NCBI RefSeq assembly: GCF_900250115.1 | Contig: NZ_LT984804.1 | Span: 558,001-622,000, forward strand | Direction: 5' to 3' | Source: Cupriavidus taiwanensis | Lineage (GTDB): Bacteria; Pseudomonadota; Gammaproteobacteria; Burkholderiales; Burkholderiaceae | Length of the DNA stretch: 64,000 bases | In this document: positions 47,349-56,052 of the stretch, piece by piece | Layout: each line of letters opens with the position of its first letter | Position numbering within the stretch: position 1 is the first letter of the stretch | Program-made: the position numbers and the translations under genes | The notes under the pieces: model-generated | Database searches by the model: none | What the model was told of the DNA's origin: nothing | Seen by the model: the letters and a program-made list of their open reading frames with translations, nothing else

Positions 47349-48548
47349 ATGGAGACAGAGGAAATGCTGATGGAGGTTAGCCAGAGCCAGGCGGCCGCAC
47401 ACCTGTTCGCGCAGGCGACGGTGTCGCTGTCGGAATTCAGCGCATTGCTGGGCAATATCTACCAGGGCCCGATGGAGCAGGTGCCATGGGGCAAGGCGCT
47501 GGAGCAGATCCGGCGCCAGCTCAATGCCAATTACGCCACGCTGATCCTGCGCTCGCCGGCCACCGATCGTCCCGGGCTGATGATCAACGCGTCCGAGCAT
47601 GGCTCGACCCTGCCGGGCGAGACCTCCTACAACAACTACTACTACGCGCTGGACCCGTTTATCGGGCTGCCGTCGGACCGGGTGGTGACCATCGACGAGC
47701 ACGTCGGGCCCGGCATGTGGTGCAAGAGCGAGCTGTACCTGCAGTTCCTCAAGGATGTCGGCATCCGCTACATCCTGGGTGCCGACCTGCGCACCGACGA
47801 CGGCGTGGAATGCCGCTTCCGCGTCTGCCGCGACCATGACGGCCCCGACTTCTCCGCCGCGGACAAGGCGCTGTGCACCTCGCTGCTGCCGCACCTGAAG
47901 CGCGCGGTGGACCTGCACTCGCGTCTCGACGTGGTCGAGTCGGAACGTACCGTCTATGCCAGCGCCATCGACCGCATGCTGGTCGGCATGGTGATCCTGG
48001 ACGAGTCGGGCGCCATCATCAAGACCAATGCCGCCGCCGATGAAATCCTCGGCGCCAAGGATGGCATTCGTGTCGCCAAGGGCGGGCTTGACGTCGAGTA
48101 CGGCCAGGAGAACCGCAAGTTCCAGCGTTTGCTGCGCCAGGCCATGATGGGCCACCTCGGCACAGCGCCGGCGCTGATGGAGGCGATGTCGATCACGCGC
48201 CCGTCGGGCAGCGCCAGGCTGGGCGTGCTGATCCGCACTATCCCGCTGAGCGAGTGGTCCGAGGACAACCGCAAGCGCCCCGCCTGCGTGGTGTTTATCC
48301 GCGACCCCGAACGCCGTTCGCAGGCCTCGCACGAGGTGGTGCGCCAGCTGTTCGACTTCACCCCGGCCGAGACGCAGCTGGCGCTGCAGCTGGCCAACGG
48401 GCTCACGCTCGATGAAGCCGCGGACGAACTCGGCATCAGCAAGAACACCGCGCGCGCGCACCTGCGCGCGATCTTCTCCAAGACCGGCGTGACCCGCCAG
48501 GCCACGCTGGTGCGCATGCTGCTGAGCAGCGTGATCTCGCTCGGCTAG
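47349..48548 (+). CDS. LuxR-family regulator (TeiR-like), copy 2
   Basis: A 399-residue regulator with a C-terminal LuxR helix-turn-helix (FTPAETQLALQLANGLTLDE and SKNTARAHLRAIFSKTG) and a long N-terminal sensor region. It is a paralog of the protein at 35.3-36.4 kb, with near-identical HTH segments. It resembles TeiR, the LuxR-type steroid-responsive activator of Comamonas, in size and layout. The start may instead be 47364 or 47370, as AGAGGAA lies just before the latter. It sits in the middle of the catabolic cluster beside copies of the 18-bp motif and is my best candidate for the regulator that binds them. Confidence 0.87.
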   Translation: METEEMLMEVSQSQAAAHLFAQATVSLSEFSALLGNIYQGPMEQVPWGKALEQIRRQLNANYATLILRSPATDRPGLMINASEHGSTLPGETSYNNYYYALDPFIGLPSDRVVTIDEHVGPGMWCKSELYLQFLKDVGIRYILGADLRTDDGVECRFRVCRDHDGPDFSAADKALCTSLLPHLKRAVDLHSRLDVVESERTVYASAIDRMLVGMVILDESGAIIKTNAAADEILGAKDGIRVAKGGLDVEYGQENRKFQRLLRQAMMGHLGTAPALMEAMSITRPSGSARLGVLIRTIPLSEWSEDNRKRPACVVFIRDPERRSQASHEVVRQLFDFTPAETQLALQLANGLTLDEAADELGISKNTARAHLRAIFSKTGVTRQATLVRMLLSSVISLG

Positions 48549-48557
48549 GGCAAGGCG

Positions 48558-48902
48558 TCAGGGCTTTGCGCTGAGCACCAGCGCAAAGCCCTCCGGCGTG
48601 CGCAATACCGCGCGCGTCTCGTGCGGACCCTGCGCCGCGGGCTGCGCCACCGTGGCGCCGGCATCCACCAGCCGCGCCATCGCCGCGGCAAGATCGACTC
48701 CCTCGTCCACCTTGAAGGCCAGCGCCGGCTGGTCCACCAGCCGTTCCTCGCCGGCCACCAGCGCCAGCGTCAGCGCCCCCGCGTCGAGCGCGCAATAGCG
48801 GCCGCCGTCGCGGAACTTGAGCGGCAGTCCCAGGGCTTCGGTGAAAAACGGCAGCGCGGCGTCGAGGTCCGCAACGGGGTAAAGCAGCAGCCTGGCTTGC
48901 AT
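48558..48902 (-). CDS. VOC (glyoxalase/bleomycin-resistance) family protein
   Basis: A 114-residue single-module VOC protein: LLLYPVADLDAALPFFTEAL at the start, RLVDAGATVAQPAAQGPHE in the middle and LRTPEGFALVLSA at the end. Such small proteins act as dimers with a metal site, as isomerases, lyases or binding proteins. An AAAGGAAC site precedes the ATG. It converges with the LuxR gene (9-bp gap) and is divergent from the LLM oxidoreductase. Which reaction it catalyses, if any, is not visible. Confidence 0.82.
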   Translation of the reverse strand: MQARLLLYPVADLDAALPFFTEALGLPLKFRDGGRYCALDAGALTLALVAGEERLVDQPALAFKVDEGVDLAAAMARLVDAGATVAQPAAQGPHETRAVLRTPEGFALVLSAKP

Positions 48903-48973
48903 GGTGTCTGTTCCTTTCGATAGGCGCGGGCGGATTGCCCGGTGCCCATGATAGGGACGCGCCCGGCGCGGCT

Positions 48974-48991
48974 CATAATCCAATCAGACGA
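48974..48991 (-). promoter_or_regulatory. 18-bp cluster motif, site H
   Basis: TCGTCTGATTGGATTATG on the minus strand, in the divergent gap between the VOC gene (72 bp) and the LLM gene (119 bp). Fits the consensus at most positions. Confidence 0.45.
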
Positions 48992-49109
48992 TGTTGCGAC
49001 GTCTCGCGCCGACCACACTGCGATCACACAGGCCGCTTCCGGCCCAAGGCGCAGCGCCTCGCAGTGCCCCGGATGCGGTCCTGTACCGCCAAACCAAGAG
49101 GGGACTGCA

Positions 49110-50261
49110 ATGCGTTTTTCGTTGATCTATGAAGCCCAGACCGTCGATGCCTCGCGCGCCGGCGACCACAAGGTGTTCGATGAAATCATGGAACAGGTGG
49201 TGCTGGCCGAGGACATGGGCTTCGACGTGGTCTGGGCGGTGGAGCACACCGCGCTGACCAACTACGCGCACATGAGCGCGCCGGAAACCTTCCTGGCCTT
49301 CGTCGCCGGGCGCACCCGGCGCATCGGCATCGGCCACGGCGTGGTGTGCCTGCCGCCGGCAATGAATCATCCGGTGAAGGTGGCCGAGCGCATCGCCACG
49401 CTCGACATCCTGTCCGGCGGCCGCGTGCATTTCGGCGTGGGCAAGGGCGGCACGCAGCAGGAGGCCGGCACCTTCGGCTATGACCTGAACAGCCTGCACC
49501 CGATGATCGACGAATCGATGTACCTGATCCCGAAGATCATGACGCAGGAAGAGATCGAGCACGACGGCGAGTTCATCAAGATCCCGCGCCGCCCGATCCA
49601 TCCCAAGCCGCGCCAGGACCCGCACCCGCTGATGTACCTGGCCTGCACCAATGCCGACACGCTGCAGCGCGCCGGCGCGCGCGGCATGGGCGCGCTGGTG
49701 CTCGGCTTCGGCGGACCGGAGGATGTGGCGAAGAAGAACGAAATCTACCGCGCCGCGTGGGAGAGCCGCAAGGCCGAGGACCAGGTGGGCTTCCGCCCGC
49801 ACCAGCACCTGGCGGCGCTGTGCCCGACCATCGTGCTCGAAGACGGCCTGGCCGCGCGCAAGATCGGCATCAAGGGGCAGCGCTATTTCATGGAGTCGCT
49901 GTCGTACTGGTATGCCGGCGGCGAGCGTCCCGATCCGTCGGCGTGGGACGACGAGCATGTCACGGCAACCGATGCGCAGGGCAAGGCGGTGATCAACACG
50001 AAGTTTGCGTCGGAGAAGGTGTCAGTGGACTTCAGCGATCCGTCGATGATGATGCTGAACCCGAACCATGCCTATGGCACGGTGGACGACTGCATCGGCT
50101 ACGTGCAGCGGCTGATTGATGCCGGGGCCGATGAAATCCTGTTCATCTGCCAGATGGGGACGGTGCCGCAGTGGGCGCAGCTTGAGACCATCCGCAATAT
50201 CGGCGAGTACGTGATACCGCATTTCCGCAAGCAGGGGAGGAAGCTGCGGGCGCTGGCGTGA
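49110..50261 (+). CDS. LLM-class flavin-dependent oxidoreductase
   Basis: A 383-residue bacterial luciferase-like TIM barrel. Signatures are EDMGFDVVWAVEHTALTNYA near the start, GIGHGVVCLPPAMNHPVKVA, ERIATLDILSGGRVHFGVGK and GADEILFICQMG near the end. The family uses reduced FMN (as monooxygenase) or F420. The C-terminal part contains a substrate-side insertion not unusual for the group. It has an AGAGGGG site and stands alone between the VOC gene and a repeat region. In a steroid-type cluster a Baeyer-Villiger-like or ring-cleaving oxygenation is possible, with the flavin reductase at 53.8 kb as donor; this is inference. Confidence 0.88.
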   Translation: MRFSLIYEAQTVDASRAGDHKVFDEIMEQVVLAEDMGFDVVWAVEHTALTNYAHMSAPETFLAFVAGRTRRIGIGHGVVCLPPAMNHPVKVAERIATLDILSGGRVHFGVGKGGTQQEAGTFGYDLNSLHPMIDESMYLIPKIMTQEEIEHDGEFIKIPRRPIHPKPRQDPHPLMYLACTNADTLQRAGARGMGALVLGFGGPEDVAKKNEIYRAAWESRKAEDQVGFRPHQHLAALCPTIVLEDGLAARKIGIKGQRYFMESLSYWYAGGERPDPSAWDDEHVTATDAQGKAVINTKFASEKVSVDFSDPSMMMLNPNHAYGTVDDCIGYVQRLIDAGADEILFICQMGTVPQWAQLETIRNIGEYVIPHFRKQGRKLRALA

Positions 50262-50296
50262 GTTGCGCAGGCTCTGGCTCCCCTGCGGTTTGCTCC

Positions 50297-50668
50297 CCTC
50301 TCCCGCAAGCGGAACAGAAGCACGCAAGCGGGAGTTTGAAGACCCGAGGCAAATGCTTCCGCCGCGGGTTTGCTCCCCTCTCCCGCTTGCGGGAGAGGGG
50401 CGGGGGAGAGGGCGGGCGCGTGCCATAGCGACGGCCTTCACTTCGTTGATGCACCGGCCCTCACCCCAACCCTCTCCCGCAAGCGGGAGAGGGAGCACGC
50501 AAGCGGGAGTTTGAAGACCTCAGGCAAATGCTTCCGCCGCGGGTTTGCTCCCTCTCCCGCAAGCGGGACAAGGAGCACGCAAGCAGGAGTTTGAAGACCC
50601 GAGGCAAATGCTTCCGCCGCGGGTTTGCGCCTCTCTCCCGCTTGCGGGACAGGGGCGGGGGTGAGGGC
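50297..50668. repeat. Mosaic of palindromic repeats
   Basis: Several CTCTCCCGC/GCGGGAGAG palindromes are mixed with a longer repeated block (GGAGTTTGAAGACC, then GGCAAATGCTTCCGCCGCGG and TTTGC) that occurs three times, with GAAGACC starting near 50339, 50512 and 50594. One paired element like those at 36.5 and 42.1 kb, including CACTTCGTTGATGC, lies at about 50371-50492. It fills most of the 531-bp gap between the LLM and HsaA-like genes. Confidence 0.85.
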
Positions 50669-50707
50669 CGGCGCATCCACGAAGTCCCCTCGGCACAGCG
50701 CGACATA

Positions 50708-50725
50708 GCTAGTCCCAACAGACGA
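50708..50725 (-). promoter_or_regulatory. 18-bp cluster motif, site D
   Basis: TCGTCTGTTGGGACTAGC on the minus strand, 67 bp before the GTG start of the HsaA-like gene. Agrees closely with sites A and B in the right half (GGACTA). Confidence 0.5.
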
Positions 50726-50792
50726 TGGCACGCCGCCGCGCCGGTGCAAACATCGGTGCCAGCCACAAAACCAGGCAAACAAGGAGACCGCG

Positions 50793-51986
50793 GTGCATCA
50801 CGACGACAACCCCAAGGAACTGGCCGCACGCCTGATTGCGCGTGCCGAGCAGATGATCCCGGCGCTGGCCGAACGCGCGGCTCGGGCCGAGGCCGACGGC
50901 CGCATTCCCGCCGAAACCATTGCCGAGATGCAGGCCGCGGGCTTGTTCAAGGTGCTGCAGCCGCGCCGCCACGGCGGCTACGAGCTGGAGCCGCAGACCT
51001 TCTTCCGCATCCAGATGGCGCTGGCCCGCGGCTGCATGTCCACTGCCTGGGTCTACGGCGTGGTCGGCGTGCACAACTGGCAGCTGGCGCTGTTCGACGA
51101 GCGCGCGCAACAGGAAGTATGGGGCAACGATCCCGCCACAATGATCGCCTCGACCTACATGCCGGTGGGCAAGGTCACGCCGGTGGCAGGCGGCTACCGC
51201 TTCTCCGGCCACTGGAAGTTCTCCAGCGGCAGCGAGCTGTGCGACTGGATCTTCCTCGGCGGGCTGGTGCCGCCGGCCGAGCCGGGTGGTGCCTATGACT
51301 ACCGCACCTTCCTGCTGCCGTGCTCGGACTACAAGATCGTGCGCAACTGGGATGTGCTGGGCCTGCGCGCCACCGGCAGCCACGACATCGTGGTCGACGA
51401 CGTGTTCGTGCCCGACTACCGCACCCATCGCGCCGTCGACGGCGCCATGGGCACCAGCCCCGGGCTGGCGGTCAATGACGTGCCGCTGTACCGGCTGCCG
51501 TTCGCGCAGATCTTCGTGCGCGCGGTCTGCACAGCCTGCATCGGCGCGCTCGAAGGCACGCTGGACGACTTCGTTGCCTACGCCGACGGCCGCGTCAGCA
51601 GCAACGGCGGCAGCAAGACCGCCGAAGACGGCGGCGCGCAGCTGGCCTGCGCCAGCGCGCAGGTGGCCATCGACGAGATGCGGACCATCCTGGAGCGCAA
51701 CTTCGACGAGCTGCTGGCGGTGGCGCGCGACGGTGGCCAGGTCGACACGCCGCGCCGCCTGCATTTCCGCTACCAGGCGGCGCAGGTGGCGGAGCGCTGC
51801 GCGCAGCTGGCCAACGGCCTGCTGCGCTACGCCGGCGGCAACGGCATCTACCGCAGCAACCCGATGGTGCGCCGCTTCGTCGACCTGCACGCGGCGCGCG
51901 CGCACTACGCCAACAACATGGACCGCTTTGGCCAGAACCTGGGCGGCGTGATGATGGGCCGCGCCAACACGGATTTTTTCATCTGA
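50793..51986 (+). CDS. HsaA/TesA2-like flavin-dependent monooxygenase (acyl-CoA dehydrogenase fold)
   Basis: A 397-residue protein of the acyl-CoA dehydrogenase fold, in the branch of two-component monooxygenases (HsaA, TesA2, p-hydroxyphenylacetate hydroxylase C2). Signatures are LQPRRHGGYELEPQTFF, RGCMSTAWVYGVVGVHNWQL, FSGHWKFSSGSELCDWIFLG and GLRATGSHDIVVDDVFVP. In steroid degradation HsaA hydroxylates the aromatised A ring using FMNH2 from HsaB. The start is a GTG with an AAGGAGA site. The KstD-like and flavin reductase genes follow, giving the expected partners. The exact phenolic substrate is not known. Confidence 0.85.
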   Translation: MHHDDNPKELAARLIARAEQMIPALAERAARAEADGRIPAETIAEMQAAGLFKVLQPRRHGGYELEPQTFFRIQMALARGCMSTAWVYGVVGVHNWQLALFDERAQQEVWGNDPATMIASTYMPVGKVTPVAGGYRFSGHWKFSSGSELCDWIFLGGLVPPAEPGGAYDYRTFLLPCSDYKIVRNWDVLGLRATGSHDIVVDDVFVPDYRTHRAVDGAMGTSPGLAVNDVPLYRLPFAQIFVRAVCTACIGALEGTLDDFVAYADGRVSSNGGSKTAEDGGAQLACASAQVAIDEMRTILERNFDELLAVARDGGQVDTPRRLHFRYQAAQVAERCAQLANGLLRYAGGNGIYRSNPMVRRFVDLHAARAHYANNMDRFGQNLGGVMMGRANTDFFI

Positions 51987-52010
51987 GCCGCCCCGGCATG
52001 AGGACCCAAC

Positions 52011-53765
52011 ATGAGCCAGAGCAGAGCGCGCATGCAGCCCGGCGAATTTGACGTGGTGGTGGTCGGCTCCGGCGCCGGCGGCATGCTGGCCGCCTGCCGC
52101 GCCGCCGACCGCGGCCTGTCGGTAGTGGTGCTGGAGAAGAGCAGCCAGTACGGCGGCACCTCGGCGGTGTCCGGCGGTGGTATCTGGATTCCGCTGAATC
52201 ACCATATCGAGCCGGCGGGCGGGCAGGACGACTACGCCAGTGCGCTGGAATACGTGCTCGCCTGCACCGGCGAGCACGGCGACCCGCAGCGCATCCGCGC
52301 CTACCTGGAGCAGGCGCCGCGCATGCTGCAGTACCTGGAGCAGCAGGCCGGCGTGCGCTACTACACCCTGCCGCGCTACGCCGACTACTTCCAGAAGCTG
52401 CCGGGGGCGATGCCGGGCTACCGCGCGCTCGACCCGATGCCGTTCGACGGCGCGCGGCTGCGCGAAGAGTTCGACCGGCTGCGGCCGCCGTCGCCCGGCA
52501 CGCTGGTGGGCGGGCGCGTGGCCGTGACCTCGGGCGAGGCGCACGCGCTGCTGTGCCGCTCGCCCGGCTGGTTCGGGCTGGCGCTGCGCGAGTTCGCCCG
52601 CTACTGGCTCGACCTGGGCTGGCGCCGCAAGACCCGGCGCGATCGCCGCCTCACGCTCGGCAACAGCCTGGTCGGCGGCCTGCGGCGCGCGATGATGGAT
52701 CGTGCGATCCCGCTGTGGCTCGATACCGCGCTGCAGGACCTGATCGTCGAGGACGGCGCCGTGCGCGGCGTGCGCGCCGTGCAGGACGGCCGCGTGGTCG
52801 AGATCCGCGCGCTGCGCGGCGTGATCCTGGCCGCGGGCGGCTTCGAGCGCAACCAGGCCATGCGCGAACAATACCTGCCGCAGCCGACCCGGGCCGCCTG
52901 GAGCGCGACGCCGCCGAACAATACCGGCGACGCCATCCGCGCCGCGCAGGCGGCCGGCGCCGGCGTGGCGCTGATGTCGCACGTGTGGGGCGCGCCCACG
53001 CTGCAGGTGCAGGGCGAAGAGAAGCAGCGCGCGCTGTTTATCGAGCGCGCCATGCCGGGCTGCCTGGTGGTGAACGGGCAGGGCCGGCGCTTCGTCAACG
53101 AGGCCGCGCCGTACTCCGAGTTCGTGCCGGCGATGTACCGCGACCACCAGCAGAGCGGATGCAGCGTGCCGGCCTGGATGGTGTTCGATGCCACCTTCCG
53201 CCACAAATACCCGTGCGGGCCGATCCTGCCGGGCTCGGTGATGCCGGACCGCAGCATCCCGGCCAGCCTGTCCGGCATCCTGGTGCGCGCCGACTCGCTG
53301 GCGCAGCTGGCGCAGAAGATCGGCGTGGATGCCGAGGGCCTGGCCGGCAGCGTCGCGCGCATGAACGACTACGCCGCCACCGGCGTGGACGCCGAGTTCG
53401 GCAAGGGCGACAACCTGTTCGACACCTACTACAGCGACCCCGCGGTGCGGCCCAACCCCTGCCTCGCGCCGATCGGCAAGGCGCCGTTCTACGCGGTGCG
53501 GCTCGATGCCGGCGATATCGGCACCAAGGGCGGCCTGGTCACCGACGCCAGCGCACGCGTGCTGCGCGATGACGGCAGCGCCATCGCCGGCCTGTTCGCG
53601 ATCGGCAATACCAGCGCCTCGATGATGGGCACCAGCTATCCCGGTGCCGGCTCCACGCTGGGCCCGGCGATGACCTTCGGCATGATCGCCGCGGACGTGA
53701 TTTCGCAGCATGCGCGGCAGCCCGCCGCCACGCACCCCGCTCAACCTGTACAGGAGGCTCTATGA
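52011..53765 (+). CDS. 3-Ketosteroid delta1-dehydrogenase-like FAD enzyme (KstD/TesH type)
   Basis: A 584-residue FAD enzyme: GSGAGG at 19-24, EKSSQYGGTSAVSGGGIWIP, and the C-terminal GTSYPGAGSTLGPAMTFG. The latter matches the KstD active-site motif in which Tyr and Gly polarise the C3 ketone. A RYADYF segment near 120 corresponds to the second catalytic Tyr region. KstD removes hydrogens from C1-C2 of 3-ketosteroids. A GAGGA site precedes the ATG, 22 bp behind the HsaA-like gene; the stop overlaps the flavin reductase ATG (ATGA). Activity on a non-steroid cyclohexenone cannot be ruled out. Confidence 0.86.
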   Translation: MSQSRARMQPGEFDVVVVGSGAGGMLAACRAADRGLSVVVLEKSSQYGGTSAVSGGGIWIPLNHHIEPAGGQDDYASALEYVLACTGEHGDPQRIRAYLEQAPRMLQYLEQQAGVRYYTLPRYADYFQKLPGAMPGYRALDPMPFDGARLREEFDRLRPPSPGTLVGGRVAVTSGEAHALLCRSPGWFGLALREFARYWLDLGWRRKTRRDRRLTLGNSLVGGLRRAMMDRAIPLWLDTALQDLIVEDGAVRGVRAVQDGRVVEIRALRGVILAAGGFERNQAMREQYLPQPTRAAWSATPPNNTGDAIRAAQAAGAGVALMSHVWGAPTLQVQGEEKQRALFIERAMPGCLVVNGQGRRFVNEAAPYSEFVPAMYRDHQQSGCSVPAWMVFDATFRHKYPCGPILPGSVMPDRSIPASLSGILVRADSLAQLAQKIGVDAEGLAGSVARMNDYAATGVDAEFGKGDNLFDTYYSDPAVRPNPCLAPIGKAPFYAVRLDAGDIGTKGGLVTDASARVLRDDGSAIAGLFAIGNTSASMMGTSYPGAGSTLGPAMTFGMIAADVISQHARQPAATHPAQPVQEAL

Positions 53766-54310
53766 GCGCCAGACCCCAATCCAGTCCGGATTCCAGCGCC
53801 GAAGCCGGTGGCGCGCTGCGCGATGACATGCTGAAGGCGATGCGCCGCATGGCCCGCTCCGTTGCCGTGATCAGCTGCCGCGACGGCGAGCGCCGCTATT
53901 CGATGTCGGTGACCGCGGTCGATTCGCTGTCGGCCGATCCGCCGTCGCTGCTGATCTGCATCAACCGCAACTCGTCGATCTATCCGCCGCTCGATGCCGG
54001 CGCGGACTTCTGCATCAACCTGCTCGCCGCCGACCATCGCGATATCGCGGTGGATTGCAGCGGCCGGCTCAAGGGCGAGGAACGCTTCACCAGCGGCGAG
54101 TGGGAGGACGACCTGCTCGGCGTGCCGTGCCTGCGCAATGCCCAGGCCAACCTGGTGTGCCGGCAGGACGGCCGCTTCGACTATGGCACCCATGCGGTCT
54201 TTATCGGCCGGCTGCGCGAGGTCAGGCTGGCCGGCGAGGTCTCGCCGCTGGTCTATGTCGACGGCGCCTATACCACCTCCGCGCCGCTGCGCGCGCTGTG
54301 CTCGGCCTGA
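53762..54310 (+). CDS. Flavin reductase (HsaB/TesA1-like)
   Basis: A 182-residue flavin reductase-domain protein: MARSVAVISCRDGERRYSMS, DPPSLLICINRNSS and FCINLLAADHRDIA are standard for HsaB/HpaC-type reductases. It supplies reduced flavin, most likely to the HsaA-like monooxygenase two genes upstream and perhaps to the LLM enzyme. Its ATG overlaps the KstD-like stop by four bases. The next dehydrogenase gene begins 17 bp after its stop. Confidence 0.9.
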   Translation: MSARPQSSPDSSAEAGGALRDDMLKAMRRMARSVAVISCRDGERRYSMSVTAVDSLSADPPSLLICINRNSSIYPPLDAGADFCINLLAADHRDIAVDCSGRLKGEERFTSGEWEDDLLGVPCLRNAQANLVCRQDGRFDYGTHAVFIGRLREVRLAGEVSPLVYVDGAYTTSAPLRALCSA

Positions 54311-54327
54311 GCCCCGGAGGCGCCAGC

Positions 54328-56052
54328 ATGCATCCCGATTCCGTCACGCCGGTCTACGCACCGCTGCGGCTCGATGACCCGGATGCGCATCCGTGGCAGG
54401 CAGCCTGCGACGCGGTGGTAGTGGGCTTCGGCGCCGCGGGCGCCTGCGCCGCGCTGGAGGCGGCGCAAGGCGGCGCGCGCGTCATCGTCGCCGAGCGCTT
54501 TGAAGGCGGCGGCGCCAGCGCGAAGAGCGGCGGGGTGGTGTATGCCGGCGGCGGCACCTCCTACCAGGCCGCCGCGGGCTATGCCGATACGCCGCAGGCC
54601 ATGGCGGATTACCTGCGCCAGGAGACCGGCGGCGTCGTCAGCGAGGCCGCGCTGCAGTCCTTCTGCGAGCGCAGTCGCGACATGCTGGCCTGGCTGGAGG
54701 GCTTGGGCGTGCGCTTTGCTGCCACCGTGCCGCCGCGCAAGACGTCGTACCCGGCGCAGCCGTATTACCTCTATTACTCCGGCAACGAAGCCGTGCCCGC
54801 TTACGCGCGGCACGCTACGCCAGCGCCGCGCGGGCACCGCGTGAAAGGCCCCGGCATGTCCGGCCGCACGCTCTACGGCGTGTTGCGCGGCGCGGTCGAG
54901 GCCCGGACGGACATCACCGTCATGCGCCAGACCGCGGCGCGCCGGCTGATCGTCGACAAGAATGGCTCGGTCATCGGCATCGAGCTGTGGCAGGTGCCGC
55001 CCGGACGCCACCAGAAGCGCCACGCCCGCCTGGCGCGGCTGGCCGAGCGCCTGCACAACGCCATGCCCGGCGTCGCCGACCTGCTGCGCCGGCGGGTGCT
55101 GCAGCTCGAGCTGCGCCATGCGCAACCGGTGGCGGTGCGCACCCGCGCCGTGGTGCTGGCCACCGGCGGCTTTATCTTCAACCGCGCCATGGTGGCGCGC
55201 CATGCCGGCAAGTACCTGCAGAACTGGCGCCTCGGCGCGACCGGGTGCGACGGCAGCGGCATCCGGCTCGGTGAATCGGCGGGTGCGGCCGCGCGGCACC
55301 TGGAGCGCGTATCGGCCTGGCGCTTTATCAATCCGCCGTTCGACTGGGGCCGCGGCTGCGTGGTCGACGCGCAGGGCGCGCGCATCGGCAACGAGGAAAC
55401 CTATGGCGCCACGCTGGGCCACGCCATCTGCGAACGGCATGGCGGGCGCGCCTGGCTGATCCTGGACCGCGCGCTGGCGCGCGCCGCGCTGCGTGAATGC
55501 CTGGGCGGCCGCTTGTGGGCGTTCCAGGCCTTGCCCGCGGCAATGCTGTTGCTCGCCGGCGCCACGCGTGCCTCCAGCATCGAGGCCCTGGCCGGCAAGC
55601 TGGGCATGCCAGCGGCCGCGCTGCGCGCCACCCTCGACGCCTATAGCGCCGCCGCGCGCGGTGAGATTCCCGACCCGGCCGGCAAGTCCGCGCCGATGTG
55701 CGCCTCGCTCGAGACCGGGCCATGGGTCGCGCTCGACATCTCGGCGAACTCGCGCGTCTTCCCCTGTCCGGCGATCACGCTCGGCGGGCTGTCGGTGGAA
55801 GAGTCCAGCGGCCGGGTGCTGGCCGCGGCCGATGGCGCCTCAGAAGGTGCCCCCATAGCGGGCCTCTACGCCGTGGGCCGGACCGCGGTGGGCATCGCCT
55901 CCAACCATTACGTAAGCGGCCTGTCGCTTGCCGACTGCATCTGGTCGGGACGCAACGCGGGCCGCCATCTCGCACAACAGCCTGCCGGCCACCCCATCGG
56001 CGGACAGCAGGCGCATACCCACCAGGAGACTACCCATGAGCCGACGTACTGA
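54328..56052 (+). CDS. FAD-binding dehydrogenase, delta4-(5alpha)-ketosteroid dehydrogenase-like (TesI type)
   Basis: A 574-residue flavoprotein of the fumarate reductase/KstD superfamily: GFGAAG at 33-38, GGGASAKSGGVVYAGGG, and near the C-terminus NHYVSGLSLADCIWSGR. The Y-x-S of that motif fits the Tyr/Ser pair described for delta4-(5alpha)-ketosteroid dehydrogenases. A CCCGGAGG site precedes the ATG. With the KstD-like enzyme it would complete A-ring desaturation (TesH/TesI pair). Its last 17 bp overlap the next SDR gene. A different enone oxidoreductase role is possible. Confidence 0.8.
   Translation: MHPDSVTPVYAPLRLDDPDAHPWQAACDAVVVGFGAAGACAALEAAQGGARVIVAERFEGGGASAKSGGVVYAGGGTSYQAAAGYADTPQAMADYLRQETGGVVSEAALQSFCERSRDMLAWLEGLGVRFAATVPPRKTSYPAQPYYLYYSGNEAVPAYARHATPAPRGHRVKGPGMSGRTLYGVLRGAVEARTDITVMRQTAARRLIVDKNGSVIGIELWQVPPGRHQKRHARLARLAERLHNAMPGVADLLRRRVLQLELRHAQPVAVRTRAVVLATGGFIFNRAMVARHAGKYLQNWRLGATGCDGSGIRLGESAGAAARHLERVSAWRFINPPFDWGRGCVVDAQGARIGNEETYGATLGHAICERHGGRAWLILDRALARAALRECLGGRLWAFQALPAAMLLLAGATRASSIEALAGKLGMPAAALRATLDAYSAAARGEIPDPAGKSAPMCASLETGPWVALDISANSRVFPCPAITLGGLSVEESSGRVLAAADGASEGAPIAGLYAVGRTAVGIASNHYVSGLSLADCIWSGRNAGRHLAQQPAGHPIGGQQAHTHQETTHEPTY

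Noticed and set aside
45132..48461. Very long minus-strand open frame
   Set aside because: Only its C-terminal 324 codons form a real esterase with a good ribosome site at 46106; the rest overlaps the SDR and LuxR genes in the wrong frame and lacks family character.
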